Source: Arthrobacter sp. ISL-72
GTDB lineage: Bacteria > Actinomycetota > Actinomycetes > Actinomycetales > Micrococcaceae
Length of the DNA stretch: 64,000 nt
Direction: 5' to 3'
NCBI RefSeq assembly: GCF_018613755.1
Contig: NZ_JAGGPP010000022.1
Location: 1 to 64,000, forward strand
Part shown: positions 25,619 to 34,407 of the stretch, piece by piece
How the letters are laid out: every line of letters starts with the position of its first letter
How positions within the stretch are numbered: position 1 is the first letter of the stretch
Program-made: the position numbers and the translations under genes
The notes under the pieces: generated by a model
Told to the model about the DNA's origin: nothing
The model's database searches: none
The model's input: only the letters and a program-made list of their open reading frames with translations

Positions 25619-26727
25619 GTAGGCACAGCATCGCGGTCATCGCAGGTGACGGCATCGGCACCGAAGTGGTTCCGGCGGCCATCACCTGCCTGGAACGGAT
25701 CGCTCAGATCCATTCCCTGAACCTGGAGTTCACGCACTTTGACTGGGGCTCGGACTATTACCTTCGGCACGGGCGGATGATGCCCGTTGACGGGATCGAA
25801 CAGCTCGCCAACCACGACGCAATCTTCCTTGGTGCGGTGGGCTCCCCGGAGGTCCCGGACACGGAATCGCTGTGGGGTCTGCTGATCCCGATCCGGCGGG
25901 AATTCCAGCAGTACATCAACCTCCGCCCGGTCAAAACGCTCGACGGCGTCGCCTCGCCTCTTGCATGCAAGGAACCGATCGACATCCTCATCGTGCGCGA
26001 AAACAACGAAGGGGAGTATTCGGAGGTCGGCGGGCGGATGTACCGCGGGCTGCCGCAGGAAAGCGCCGTGCAGGAAACCATCTTCACCCGCCTGGGAATT
26101 TCCCGGGCGGCCCGGTATGCGGCCGGTCTCGCGGCGTCCCGCACGGGGAGGCTGACGTCCGCGACGAAGAGCAACGGCATCATTCACACCATGCCCTTCT
26201 GGGATGAAGTTGTTGACGAAACCGTCCGGGACTACCCGGGCGTGAGCGTCACCCACGAACTCGTGGACGCCCTGGCAGCGCACCTGGTCCTGAAACCCTG
26301 GACCCTGGACGTCATCGTCGCCTCCAACCTTTTCGGTGACATCCTCTCGGACCTGGGCAGCTCCGTGACCGGCTCCATCGGCCTGGCGCCGAGCGCGAAC
26401 CTGAACCCGGAGGGTGCCTACCCGTCCCTCTTCGAACCCGTCCACGGTTCCGCTCCGGACATCGCCGGGAAGGGCCTGGCCAATCCGGTGGGTCAGATCT
26501 GGTCCGGGGCGATGATGCTTGAGCACCTCGGCCACCCCGGTGCGGCCGCGCATCTCCGGGCAGCATTCGAATCCGCCCTGCGCGACGGGCACGGGACCCG
26601 CGACGTCGGCGGAACCAACTCGACGTCGGAATTCACTGCCGCAGTCCTGACCGCCATTGACGCGCACGCCGTAGAACACGCGGGTGCCGAAGCAGGGTCC
26701 GCCGCCGTCGGCGCTTCAACGCCGTGA
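25615..26727 (+). CDS. tartrate/D-malate dehydrogenase-like (isopropylmalate dehydrogenase family)
   Basis: This 370-residue beta-decarboxylating dehydrogenase has VIAGDGIGTEV, DILIVRENNEGEYSEVGGR, the catalytic Lys region ATKSNGIIHTMPFWDE, and the metal-binding Asp segment SNLFGDILSDLGSSVTG. The pattern matches the TtuC/DmlA group, which acts on tartrate and D-malate, rather than LeuB. It starts in an ATGA overlap with the ALDH gene and ends in a GTGA overlap with the next gene. It suggests that the pathway yields a 2-hydroxy dicarboxylate; that is inference. Confidence 0.83.
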   Translation: MSRHSIAVIAGDGIGTEVVPAAITCLERIAQIHSLNLEFTHFDWGSDYYLRHGRMMPVDGIEQLANHDAIFLGAVGSPEVPDTESLWGLLIPIRREFQQYINLRPVKTLDGVASPLACKEPIDILIVRENNEGEYSEVGGRMYRGLPQESAVQETIFTRLGISRAARYAAGLAASRTGRLTSATKSNGIIHTMPFWDEVVDETVRDYPGVSVTHELVDALAAHLVLKPWTLDVIVASNLFGDILSDLGSSVTGSIGLAPSANLNPEGAYPSLFEPVHGSAPDIAGKGLANPVGQIWSGAMMLEHLGHPGAAAHLRAAFESALRDGHGTRDVGGTNSTSEFTAAVLTAIDAHAVEHAGAEAGSAAVGASTP

Positions 26728-27740
26728 CGGCCGCAGCCAACAGGAGGCGGCCCGTCGTCGCGGCCCTTTACCGGGAAGCACTCCCGCCCCGCCTGGCCGA
26801 AATCGAGGAGCTCGCCGAGGTCCGGCTGACCAAGGCGGACGGTATGGCGAAAGCGCTGGACGGGGCGGACGTCCTCTACCAGTGGCACTCTTTCTCCCCT
26901 GCGCTCAAGGAGAACTGGGAGGCGGCCTCCTCCCTGAAATGGGTCCACGTCTCAGCCGCCGGTGTGAGCCAGGTGCTCTTCGATGAACTGGTCCAGAGCG
27001 ACATCACCTACACGAACTCCCGCGGTATCCTCAGCCGCGCCATCGCCGAGTTCGCACTCGGCTTCGTGCTGGATTTGGCCAAGGACACCCGAGGCTCGTT
27101 CCGGTTCCAGCAGCAGCAACGCTGGCAGCACCGGGTCACCCGCAAAATCCAGGGCCAGACCGTCCTGGTGGTCGGCACCGGATCCATCGGCCGCGAAACC
27201 GCCCGCCTCTTCCACGCCGTCGGGATGGAAGTCGACGGCGCCGGGCGGACCAGCAGGCCGGGGGAATCCGATTTTGGCAGGATCCACTCATCCCGCGACC
27301 TGGCCGGGATCGTCCATGCCTATGACTACCTGGTCCTCGCCGCGCCCCTGACCGATGACACCAGGGGCCTGGTCGACGCCGAAGTCCTCGCCGCGATGAA
27401 ACCCACCGCGCACCTGATCAATGTGGGACGCGGCGAACTTGTCTACACCGGCGCACTGACCGAAGCATTGACGTCGGGCTCCATAGCCGGCGCTGCCTTG
27501 GACGTGGTGCATCCCGAGCCCTTGCCCGAAGGGCACGCACTGTGGGGTATGGAGAACGTCATCATTACGCCCCACATGAGCGGCGACACCGAGGACTACC
27601 TCGATGATCTCGGGAAGCTGTTCGTGGACAACCTGCGGCGGTATTGCAACGCCGAACCCCTGGAAAACGTTGTGGACAAGTCACTTGGGTTCGCAGCCCG
27701 ACCTGAGCCATCACTTCCGTCCCCCCGACACTCTAGCTAA
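26724..27740 (+). CDS. D-isomer-specific 2-hydroxyacid dehydrogenase
   Basis: This 338-residue enzyme of the D-2-hydroxyacid dehydrogenase family has the NAD fold VLVVGTGSIGRETA. The catalytic Arg lies in NVGRGELV, Glu in DVVHPEPLPEGH and His in ITPHMSG. It interconverts a 2-oxo acid and a D-2-hydroxy acid in the cytosol. It begins at GTG 26724, overlapping the previous stop. The exact acid is unknown. Confidence 0.86.
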   Translation: MTAAANRRRPVVAALYREALPPRLAEIEELAEVRLTKADGMAKALDGADVLYQWHSFSPALKENWEAASSLKWVHVSAAGVSQVLFDELVQSDITYTNSRGILSRAIAEFALGFVLDLAKDTRGSFRFQQQQRWQHRVTRKIQGQTVLVVGTGSIGRETARLFHAVGMEVDGAGRTSRPGESDFGRIHSSRDLAGIVHAYDYLVLAAPLTDDTRGLVDAEVLAAMKPTAHLINVGRGELVYTGALTEALTSGSIAGAALDVVHPEPLPEGHALWGMENVIITPHMSGDTEDYLDDLGKLFVDNLRRYCNAEPLENVVDKSLGFAARPEPSLPSPRHSS

Positions 27741-27765
27741 GACCGCAGCAAGCCAAGGAGCAGGA

Positions 27766-28809
27766 ATGCCTACCACCGCCAGGGCCTACGTGGCAGATTC
27801 AGCCGGCTCGCCCCTTCGGCCGGGCACAGTCGAACGGCGCGAGCCCGGTGACTTCGAGGTACAAATTGCCATCAGGTTCGCTGGCATCTGCCACTCCGAC
27901 ATCCACACCGCACGCGGTGACTGGGCCGGGGTCAGCTACCCCATCGTTGTAGGGCACGAGATTGCAGGGATCGTTGAGGCCGTTGGCCCCATGGTGACGC
28001 GACATTCAGTCGGCGACCGCGTGGGCGTGGGCTGCTTCATAGACTCCTGCCGGGAATGCGCCAACTGCCGTGACGGTGAGGAGCAGCACTGTCTGGCCGA
28101 ATCGATCAGAACCTACAACTCTGTAGGCCGCGACGGGCTGCCGACTGCCGGTGGTTACAGCACCAGCATCGTCGTGGATGAGAACTATGTTCTTGGCATT
28201 CCTGATGGTATATCGCTCGCTGCTGCCGCCCCGCTGCTCTGCGCGGGCATCACGATGTACTCGCCGCTGCGCAACTGGGACGCCGGGCCGGGGAAGCGCG
28301 TTGCCATCATCGGCATGGGCGGGCTCGGCCACACGGGTGTTAAGATCGCAGCAGCCCTGGGCGCCGAGGTTACGGTGCTCAGCCAGTCACTGAAGAAGCA
28401 AGAGGACGCGCTCCGCTTGGGGGCGGCGGCCTACCACGCAACATCAGACCCCGCGACCTTCGAAATCCTGGCAGGTCATTTTGATCTGATCATCAATACT
28501 GTCTCCGCGGATATCGACGTCGACGCGCACCTCTCCCTGCTCGCCGTGGGTGGCACCATGGTGATGGTCGGGCTCCCTTCGAAGCCCTTAACGTTGCGTA
28601 CCTGGATGCTGGCCGGATTCCGGCGCAACCTGGCCGGCTCGAAGATGGGCGGTATCCGTCAAACCCAGGAAATGTTGGACTTCTGCGCGGCCCGGGGGTT
28701 GGGAGCAGAAGTGGAGGTCATTCCGGCCAGCCAGATCAACGAGGCCTACGAACGGGTGCTGGCAAGCGATGTGCGGTACCGCTTCGTGATCGACGCCTCC
28801 ACGTTCTAG
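27766..28809 (+). CDS. zinc-dependent alcohol dehydrogenase (NAD(P)-dependent, AdhA/YahK-like)
   Basis: This 347-residue medium-chain dehydrogenase has catalytic zinc ligands in GICHSDIH and GHEIAG. Structural zinc cysteines lie in DSCRECANCRDGEEQHC, and the nucleotide-binding motif is AIIGMGGLGHTGVKIA. ATG 27766 has AAGGAG upstream. It is last in the rightward operon, 25 bp after the hydroxyacid dehydrogenase. It likely reduces or oxidises an aldehyde/alcohol of the same pathway. It converges closely with the SDR gene. Confidence 0.87.
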   Translation: MPTTARAYVADSAGSPLRPGTVERREPGDFEVQIAIRFAGICHSDIHTARGDWAGVSYPIVVGHEIAGIVEAVGPMVTRHSVGDRVGVGCFIDSCRECANCRDGEEQHCLAESIRTYNSVGRDGLPTAGGYSTSIVVDENYVLGIPDGISLAAAAPLLCAGITMYSPLRNWDAGPGKRVAIIGMGGLGHTGVKIAAALGAEVTVLSQSLKKQEDALRLGAAAYHATSDPATFEILAGHFDLIINTVSADIDVDAHLSLLAVGGTMVMVGLPSKPLTLRTWMLAGFRRNLAGSKMGGIRQTQEMLDFCAARGLGAEVEVIPASQINEAYERVLASDVRYRFVIDASTF

Positions 28810-28820
28810 GACAGCGCACT

Positions 28821-29807
28821 TCATTGAGGCAGCTTCAGTGTGAACCTTCGAAGGACTGCGGCGCCGGCCCCAACGGCTAGTGCCGTAAACACCCGACGCT
28901 GTGCAGTGCGACGCCGCCCGTGCCATCCTCCGCGAACGGAGGCAGCGCGCACCCGGTTCGAGGGTTGGTACAGGTTACCCGTCGAGTTCTCTGCTGGGTG
29001 TTTCCTGGACAGGTGTGTCTTGTCAACCTGGATGGCCATGGCGTCCTCAACCCTGCGGGGAAGGAAGCGGTGGTTCAGGACCATGTATCGGCCGGCCGGC
29101 CCCACCACTAGTTCCCGGCGTGGCCTCTTCAGGGCTTTGAGTATTGATTTGGCCACCCGGGCCGGCGTGTAGACCGGGGGCATGGCCACCACCTTCCGGC
29201 CGGTGTAGTTGGCCGCGTGCTGGAAGAAAGGAGTGTCGATGGCTGCAGGCAGGATGGTGCAAACCTTTACGCCGGTTACCCCGTCCAGCCGAAGTTCGGA
29301 CCGAAGACTGACTCCCAACGCCCGGACCGCCGCCTTCGACATTGAGTAGGGCGCAGTGTAGGGCTGGGAAACTTCTCCCACAATGGATGCCACGTTGATG
29401 AGCACCCCGGAGCCTTGGGCGCGCAGGCGCGGCAGGGCTGCCCTGGCGCCGTGAACGTAGCCGGTGATGTTGACATCAAGCACGCGCTGGAAGTCCTGAA
29501 GCGGGATCTCCGTCATCCGCCCGAAAACTGAAACTGCAGCGTTGTTGACCCAGGCATCCAGCCGTCCGAACTCTTCGACGGCTCGTGCGGCCAGGGCCTC
29601 CATGGCCTCGGCGTCAGTCGTGTCGGTCGTGACGGCGATGGCTTTCCCGCCACGTTTCCGGCACTCCTTGGCCAGCGTTTGGAGGGCTTCCGTTCCGCGC
29701 GCCGCCAAGATCAGCCGCGCACCTTTGCGCGCCAAACGGATGGCCGTAGCCCGGCCGATTCCGCTTGATGCACCGGTAATAACTACGACGCAGTCCCTGA
29801 GGCGCAT
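28821..29807 (-). CDS. short-chain dehydrogenase/reductase with C-terminal extension
   Basis: This 328-residue classical SDR has VVITGASSGIGRATAI, NNAAV, the catalytic Ser in NVASIVGEVS and YSMSKAAVRALG. After about residue 260 a basic extension ends in a hydrophobic segment (ALAVGAGAAVLRR), suggesting membrane association. ATG 29807 is preceded by GGAGGGG; the longer frame to 29852 is less likely. The substrate is unknown. Confidence 0.82.
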   Translation of the reverse strand: MRLRDCVVVITGASSGIGRATAIRLARKGARLILAARGTEALQTLAKECRKRGGKAIAVTTDTTDAEAMEALAARAVEEFGRLDAWVNNAAVSVFGRMTEIPLQDFQRVLDVNITGYVHGARAALPRLRAQGSGVLINVASIVGEVSQPYTAPYSMSKAAVRALGVSLRSELRLDGVTGVKVCTILPAAIDTPFFQHAANYTGRKVVAMPPVYTPARVAKSILKALKRPRRELVVGPAGRYMVLNHRFLPRRVEDAMAIQVDKTHLSRKHPAENSTGNLYQPSNRVRAASVRGGWHGRRRTAQRRVFTALAVGAGAAVLRRFTLKLPQ

Positions 29808-29939
29808 ACGCAACCCCTCCGTCTCCATGTGGGTGATTAGCACTGAAAGCAATAAGCAGGCTTAGTTGTTTATGGTACTCATCGACGAGCCGCGCGACAA
29901 CGGCCGTTTGCCCGGTATCAGCACGCTTATGGACGGGCG

Positions 29940-30896
29940 TCAGCCCGGCCCTGTTGCCATGGACACCGCCACCGCGCGATTCAGCTCGACGACGGGACTG
30001 GGCGCGAGCCGGCCGAGCGCCTCATAGAGCAGGACGATCCGGTGCCAGTCCGTCTCCTCAACGCTCCGTGCGGTCGCGTGGCACTCGGGCGATGGCGGCC
30101 TGCAGGCTGTAGTTGCCCCGGCCCCGGCGCACCGCGTCGGCGCGCTTCAGCGAGGCCCGGCCCCGGCCGATCTGTGCCCGGTCCCAGCGCGACCGGTCCT
30201 GGTCGGCGAGAAGAATGGGGGTGCCGTCGCGTTGGACGCGGGCGGCGAACCGGGACGCCTGGAATTCCATGAGCGCAACCAGACCGTGCACCTCCGGCTC
30301 GCGCGGCAACAGGCCTGCGAGCACGCGCCCCAGCCGCAGTGCTTCGTTCGCTATATCGGTGCGGATCCACCCGTCCCCGGAGGTGGCGGCATATCCCTCG
30401 GTGAAGATCAGGTAGATCACTCCGAGCACAGCGGCCAGCCGGGCATTCCACTCAGTGGGGTCCGGAGCTTCAAACGGCACAGCCGCGGCAGCAAGGGTTT
30501 TCTTTGCCCGCACGATCCGCTGGACCGTGGCGACCGGCACGAGCAGCATCCGGGCGATCTCCTCTGTCGCGAGGCCGCCCACGGTCCGCAGCGTCAGCGC
30601 AACCTGCGCTTCACGCGAAAGCACGGGATGGCAGGCCGTGAAGACGAGCCGGAGGACGTCGTCGTCGATTGGCTGCCACTCGTCGTCGGACGCTTCCTGG
30701 AGATGCTGCGCCATGTCGCGGTACCGCTCATCGAGGCGTTCGCGGCGGCGCCAGCTGTCGATGGCCTTGCGCTTGGCCACGGCCGTGAGCCAGGCGCCCG
30801 TGTTGTTCGGGACGCCTGACTCCGGCCAATGCGCCACACTGCCTCCACAGTGCGCTGGACGTCGGGCAGGGAGGCCTTCGCGTGTTCACCCGTCAT
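29940..30896 (-). pseudogene. ECF sigma factor of the YCII/DGPF-associated (ECF42-like) group, decayed
   Basis: Three frames carry pieces of one sigma factor. The N-terminus MTGEHAKASLPDVQRTVEAVWR starts at 30896. A deletion of roughly 35 codons with a frameshift joins it to HWPESGVPNNTGAWLTAVAKRKAIDSW and the long C-terminal extension (VHGLVALMEFQASRFAAR). Near 30075 a further frameshift moves homology to ETDWHRIVLLYEALGRLAPS, which stops early at 29940. Loss of the region-2 core by deletion makes a functional product unlikely. It lies 3 bp after the intact YCII gene, the usual partner of this sigma group. Confidence 0.82.
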
Positions 30897-30899
30897 GAC

Positions 30900-31325
30900 T
30901 TACGGCTGGCCAAGCTCCTCGCGCCAGCCCGCCTCCTTGCGCAGGTACTCGTTATCGGCGAAGTCCTCGAAGTCGCTCATCTCGGTCACCCGGCGCACCT
31001 CGAGCTTGCTGCCGGGACCCAGCGGGCAGCGGCGCGCCCACTCGACCGCTTCCTCCTTGCTGGCGGTCTGAATGATCCAGAAGCCGTTGAACAGTTCATG
31101 GGTTTCGCCGTAGGGGCCGTCGGTGACGATCGGCGAATCTTCGGAGAAGTCCACGACGAACGCTTCGCTCAAATCGTCGGCAAGACCCTCGCCCGCGAGA
31201 AGCACGCCCGCCTTCATCAGCGACTCGTTGTAGGCGCCCATCGCATTAATGATCTGCTCGAAGTCCGCCGCCTCGTAGGCCTTCTTGGCTTCCTCCGTTG
31301 CCCGCATGATCAGCATGAATTTCAT
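30900..31325 (-). CDS. YCII-related (DGPF-type) protein
   Basis: This 141-residue single-domain protein has the YCII fold and the DGP[FY] motif (VTDGPYGETHELFNGFWII), preceded by MKFMLIMRATEEAKK. ATG 31325 has AAGGAG upstream. Such proteins are typically encoded with ECF42-type sigma factors, possibly as modulators or sensors; biochemical function is not established. Here the adjacent sigma gene is broken, so the protein is orphaned. Confidence 0.85.
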   Translation of the reverse strand: MKFMLIMRATEEAKKAYEAADFEQIINAMGAYNESLMKAGVLLAGEGLADDLSEAFVVDFSEDSPIVTDGPYGETHELFNGFWIIQTASKEEAVEWARRCPLGPGSKLEVRRVTEMSDFEDFADNEYLRKEAGWREELGQP

Positions 31326-31650
31326 GGTGGTTCTCCTTAGTTGTGAGGGCGCGGATGCGTCCTTCTACTAACGCGTCGAACGGGAAAGCCTCGGATCGAC
31401 ACGGCGCCCAAAAAGTTCCGGAAATTTTCGTCGATGTGATGACCAGCAGTGTACAGCTACTCGGAAAAGGACCCGGCCCTACAGGCTGAACGGCCCAAAC
31501 CGGGCTACGGCTACCCTCTCAGAGGGTCTCCTGCCCTCAGCAGGCGAAGTGATCCAGAGGATTCCGCCGTTCTCCGTAACGGCATCCACCGTCCCGGAGC
31601 TGACAACGCTTCCCTGTTGCCTAGCTGATGTGAGGGCGGCGTCTGGAGGT
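31326..31650. other. non-coding stretch, nothing recognised
   Basis: About 325 bp lie between the YCII gene start and the end of the phosphodiesterase gene. Short open frames here lack ribosome-binding sites and family resemblance. CCCTC-AGAGGG-type short palindromes near 31515 are too small to call. Confidence 0.4.
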
Positions 31651-32151
31651 CTACGCGACCGTCACAAGTTCGACGTCGGTGAGCCGGCCTGCCGCGAGCG
31701 TCGCCGTCATGTACGTGCAGGCTGGCTGACGACGGCGGTCTGTGGGTGATCCGGGGTTGAGCAATCTCAGCCCTCCCGGCCCAGTGCTGTCCCAGGGGAT
31801 GTGGCTGTGTCCGAAAACCAGGACATGTGAGTCGGGGAATGCATTTTGGCACCGCGCTTCACGGCCTTTGGCGGGTCCTGTCTCGTGGATCATGCTAAAC
31901 CTCACGCCTTCCAGCGTGACGTGGGCTAACTCCGGCAGGCGCTCGCGCAGTGCGTCGCCGTCGTTGTTGCCGTACACGGCTACAAGCCTTTTGGAGCGGG
32001 CAACAAGTTCGTCCAGCAGTGCAAGAGCGGTCCAGTCGCCGGCGTGGAAAACGACGTCGGCCTGCCCGGCTGCAGCCCACAGTTGCCCCGGAAGATCCTT
32101 GGCCCGGGCAGGAACATGGGTGTCGGCCATCAGCAGCAGGCGAAGCGTCAT
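31651..32151 (-). CDS. YfcE/MJ0936-type metallophosphoesterase
   Basis: This 166-residue calcineurin-like phosphodiesterase has the metal-binding motifs LLMADTHVP (DxH), HAGDW (GD), VYGNNDG (GNxD) and FGHSHIPW (GHxH), all in order. ATG 32151 is chosen because motif I directly follows; the upstream open frame overlaps the DUF222 relic on the other strand. It probably hydrolyses a phosphodiester; the substrate is unknown. Confidence 0.88.
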   Translation of the reverse strand: MTLRLLLMADTHVPARAKDLPGQLWAAAGQADVVFHAGDWTALALLDELVARSKRLVAVYGNNDGDALRERLPELAHVTLEGVRFSMIHETGPAKGREARCQNAFPDSHVLVFGHSHIPWDSTGPGGLRLLNPGSPTDRRRQPACTYMTATLAAGRLTDVELVTVA

Positions 32152-32242
32152 ACCTGCATGGTGCCATGCGGCCCCTTTAATGTCTGGCCCTCCCCCTAGG
32201 CTGAAAGTATCCGAAGGGGAGAGGCGTGGAAGGGGGAGTGGC

Positions 32243-33054
32243 ATGGAGGCCCAGACGTTCGTAACGGAGGACGATACTTGGATTCCGGCTGTTGACTTCA
32301 CAGACCAGGAGGACTCACTGCTGCTCGGCACTGTTAGCTTTCCCCTCGCCTCCTTCCTCACAGCAGACGGGGCACTCAGCCTGGTGGAGTCGGCCGATCG
32401 GCTCATCGCGTGGGCAACAGCCATGAAAGTGCGCGCCCTGGCCCGGGTAGAAGAAGCGATTAGCGAAGAACCTCCCCGGCGGCAAGAGAACCAGCCAGTG
32501 CGGTTTGGCGGGGACGAGACCCATGCGCTTGTGGTCACCGAGGGTGCCGCCACCTGTGCCATCTCTGAAGGCACGGCCGCGCGCTCTTTGAATGATGCCG
32601 CGGATTTCACTACGTCCCAGTGGGCGGTCCTTGAGGCGGTTGAGGAGGGTGAGATCTCCAGTGCACACGCTGCGATCATTCTCGACCAGGCCCGTCCGAG
32701 CTTCGCGCATGCCTGCGGAGGCTCCGCGAGTGCCTCCATCCGGAGAGCCTCACGGCCAGGAAGGCGTCCGCCCACCGTGAGCGCGGTGTGTGGTTCTCGC
32801 CGGAGCGGGACGGCATGTGCACGCTCACCGCACTCCTTGCGGCGGAAGTCGGGATGGCTATCTACAATGGCCTCGACCGCGGTGCACGGCAAGCCAGCGC
32901 ACGGGCTGGAGGGCTCAGGGCCGTTCCGGGACCCCGCACCGCTCCCGATCCCCGCACGTTGTCGGAGCTTCGCGCAGATGCACTGGCCCACCGTCTTTTG
33001 GGCAGCGCTGATGAATCGGAAGCCGGAGCATTCCACGCCGAGGTCGTCGTGACT
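32243..33054 (+). pseudogene. DUF222/HNH-endonuclease family protein, broken
   Basis: The N-terminal half (MEAQTFVTEDDTW, VESADRLIAWATAMKVRALA, AVLEAVEEGEISSAHAAIIL) is in one frame to about 32698. Homology then jumps to another frame after an internal deletion (ELRACLRRLREC, GVWFSPERDGMCTLTALLA, DPRTLSELRADALAHRLLG). It ends at HAEVVVT near 33054 without the HNH nuclease domain. The gene is therefore deleted internally, frameshifted and 3' truncated. GGGGGAG precedes the ATG. Confidence 0.82.
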
Positions 33055-33179
33055 GCCGCAAGCCGGAGCTCACTGCTCCGGCGGCGCGTCTGCTCAGCGG
33101 CGACCGAAGATCCTCGGCCGTGTCCGTGCCGCTTATTCGCCCAGCCTAAAAGCTCCCGAAGGGCAGCGCCATCGTGACC

Positions 33180-33715
33180 CGGTTCAATAGCCGGGACCGG
33201 AGGCTTCGGCCTCGCATAGTGCTCCAACACCTTGTGCAGCACATCCTCCATCCGCGGCTGCGTGTAAACCGTCGTGGTGGTCACGTGGGCGTACCGCAGC
33301 ACCGTCTGGACGTCCAACCAGTGTGTGAATGCCGGATCAGAGATCATCCGCTTGGCTGGAGTATGGCGCAGATCGTGAAGCGTCCAGTTCGATCCCAGAG
33401 CGGTTTGCGCCCTGGCAAACATGTGCCGGGCGGGACCATACGTCAATTGCCCCCGATTCCTGGCCGACAGGGTCACCACAGAGCATCACCCGGAGCTCGC
33501 CACCACGATCGTGTGCCAGCATCATCCGGGATTCCCCGCCACACCGGCCGTGGAACACGCTGCCGGTAACACCCTCGCCGGGCAGGACGGAACGCGTCCA
33601 TCGGACTGTGGTGGGCGTTCACTCGGGTGTTCGATCCTCGTTGCCGCGGTACCTCCACCAGCGGCCCCAGGTTCATCTCGAGGGCAAAGTCATAAAAGTT
33701 GGACAGCACCGCCAA
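33180..33715 (-). pseudogene. tyrosine recombinase (phage-type integrase) remnant
   Basis: Two minus-strand fragments are visible. Bases 33715-33551 encode an integrase core-binding segment (VLSNFYDFALEMN, NTRVNAHHSPMDAFRPARRG). Bases 33479-33180, in another frame, encode the catalytic end: WTLHDLRHT with the HxxR box, DVQTVLRYAHVTTTTVYTQP with the His and the Tyr nucleophile. The central region, including the first catalytic Arg, is missing. It abuts the 3' end of the DUF222 relic, so recombination here probably destroyed both. Confidence 0.78.
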
Positions 33716-33836
33716 CTGTGGTTGATCGAGTTAGGCGAAAACGTCGTCCCAGGTCCCCGCTTCCGGGTAATCGTGTTCGTTATGCGGCGCATAGCCGAGG
33801 CCTCGAAACAGTCCTGCAAACCTCCGGGCAAACGGG

Positions 33837-33842
33837 TAGCGT
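33837..33842 (+). promoter_or_regulatory. -10 box TAGCGT, same promoter string as at 5.07 kb
   Basis: GGGTAGCGTTG occurs at 33834-33844 with 8 bp between TAGCGT and the ATG at 33851. This is identical spacing to the paralogous gene at 5086. Confidence 0.55.
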
Positions 33843-33850
33843 TGGATGGC

Positions 33851-34402
33851 ATGTGCAACGGTCGACTGGTTCTATGCGTTCTTGCGGCTCTGTTCGCCGT
33901 TGCCGCGGGCGTGCTGTCTTTCCCTGCGCGTGCCATGGCCGAACCCTGCCCGGAGAAACAGGTACCGGCTGCTGCCGGCGGCTTCTGCGTTCCCGGCGGC
34001 CCGCCGTCCTCCGAGCCGTCGCCGCCGGACCCTTCCCCGGCAGCGCCCGCCAGACCCGACCCCGGGCCGGGCGACGCAGCTCCCGCCGAAACGCAGCCCG
34101 TTGTTACGGGCCCGACCGTGGAGAGCATTCCACCCCGGGAAGGAGTGGCAGGGGCCGGAACAACGCCGGTTTCCATCCCGGCGGGCGCACCGCCGTCGCA
34201 CGCGAGCTTTGCCGCCACTCCACGGGGAAAGGCATCACAGCCGTCATCACGCTCAGGCAGGATACTGGCAGTGGCATCGCCTGAGCTCGGCGGTGCGGCC
34301 GGGACGGTTCCGGTGGCCGGATACCTCATTGCCATCGGCGGAGGGATGCTCCTGCTGTCCGCAGCCTTCGGTCTCATGAGGTTCCGTCCCGGAGCCCGCT
34401 GA
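33851..34402 (+). CDS. secreted/membrane-anchored Pro-rich protein (paralogue of 5086-5679)
   Basis: This 183-residue protein has an N-terminal hydrophobic signal (VLCVLAALFAVAAGVLSF), cleavage near ARAMAEP, and a Cys motif EPCPEKQVP...GFCVPGGPP. A Pro/Ser/Ala-rich middle follows. A C-terminal membrane segment begins VAGYLIAIGGGMLLL and ends in a basic tail RFRPGAR. The layout, motifs and promoter match the protein at 5.1 kb. No Shine-Dalgarno sequence precedes the ATG, consistent with leaderless translation. Function is unknown. Confidence 0.7.
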   Translation: MCNGRLVLCVLAALFAVAAGVLSFPARAMAEPCPEKQVPAAAGGFCVPGGPPSSEPSPPDPSPAAPARPDPGPGDAAPAETQPVVTGPTVESIPPREGVAGAGTTPVSIPAGAPPSHASFAATPRGKASQPSSRSGRILAVASPELGGAAGTVPVAGYLIAIGGGMLLLSAAFGLMRFRPGAR

Positions 34403-34407
34403 CCCGG

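Noticed and set aside
31511..31852. 113-codon minus-strand open frame
   Set aside because: No ribosome-binding site, no homology, and it overlaps the 3' part of the phosphodiesterase gene in another frame.
32152..33036. Upstream extension of the phosphodiesterase frame
   Set aside because: The metallophosphoesterase motif begins right after ATG 32151; the extension is antisense to the DUF222 relic.
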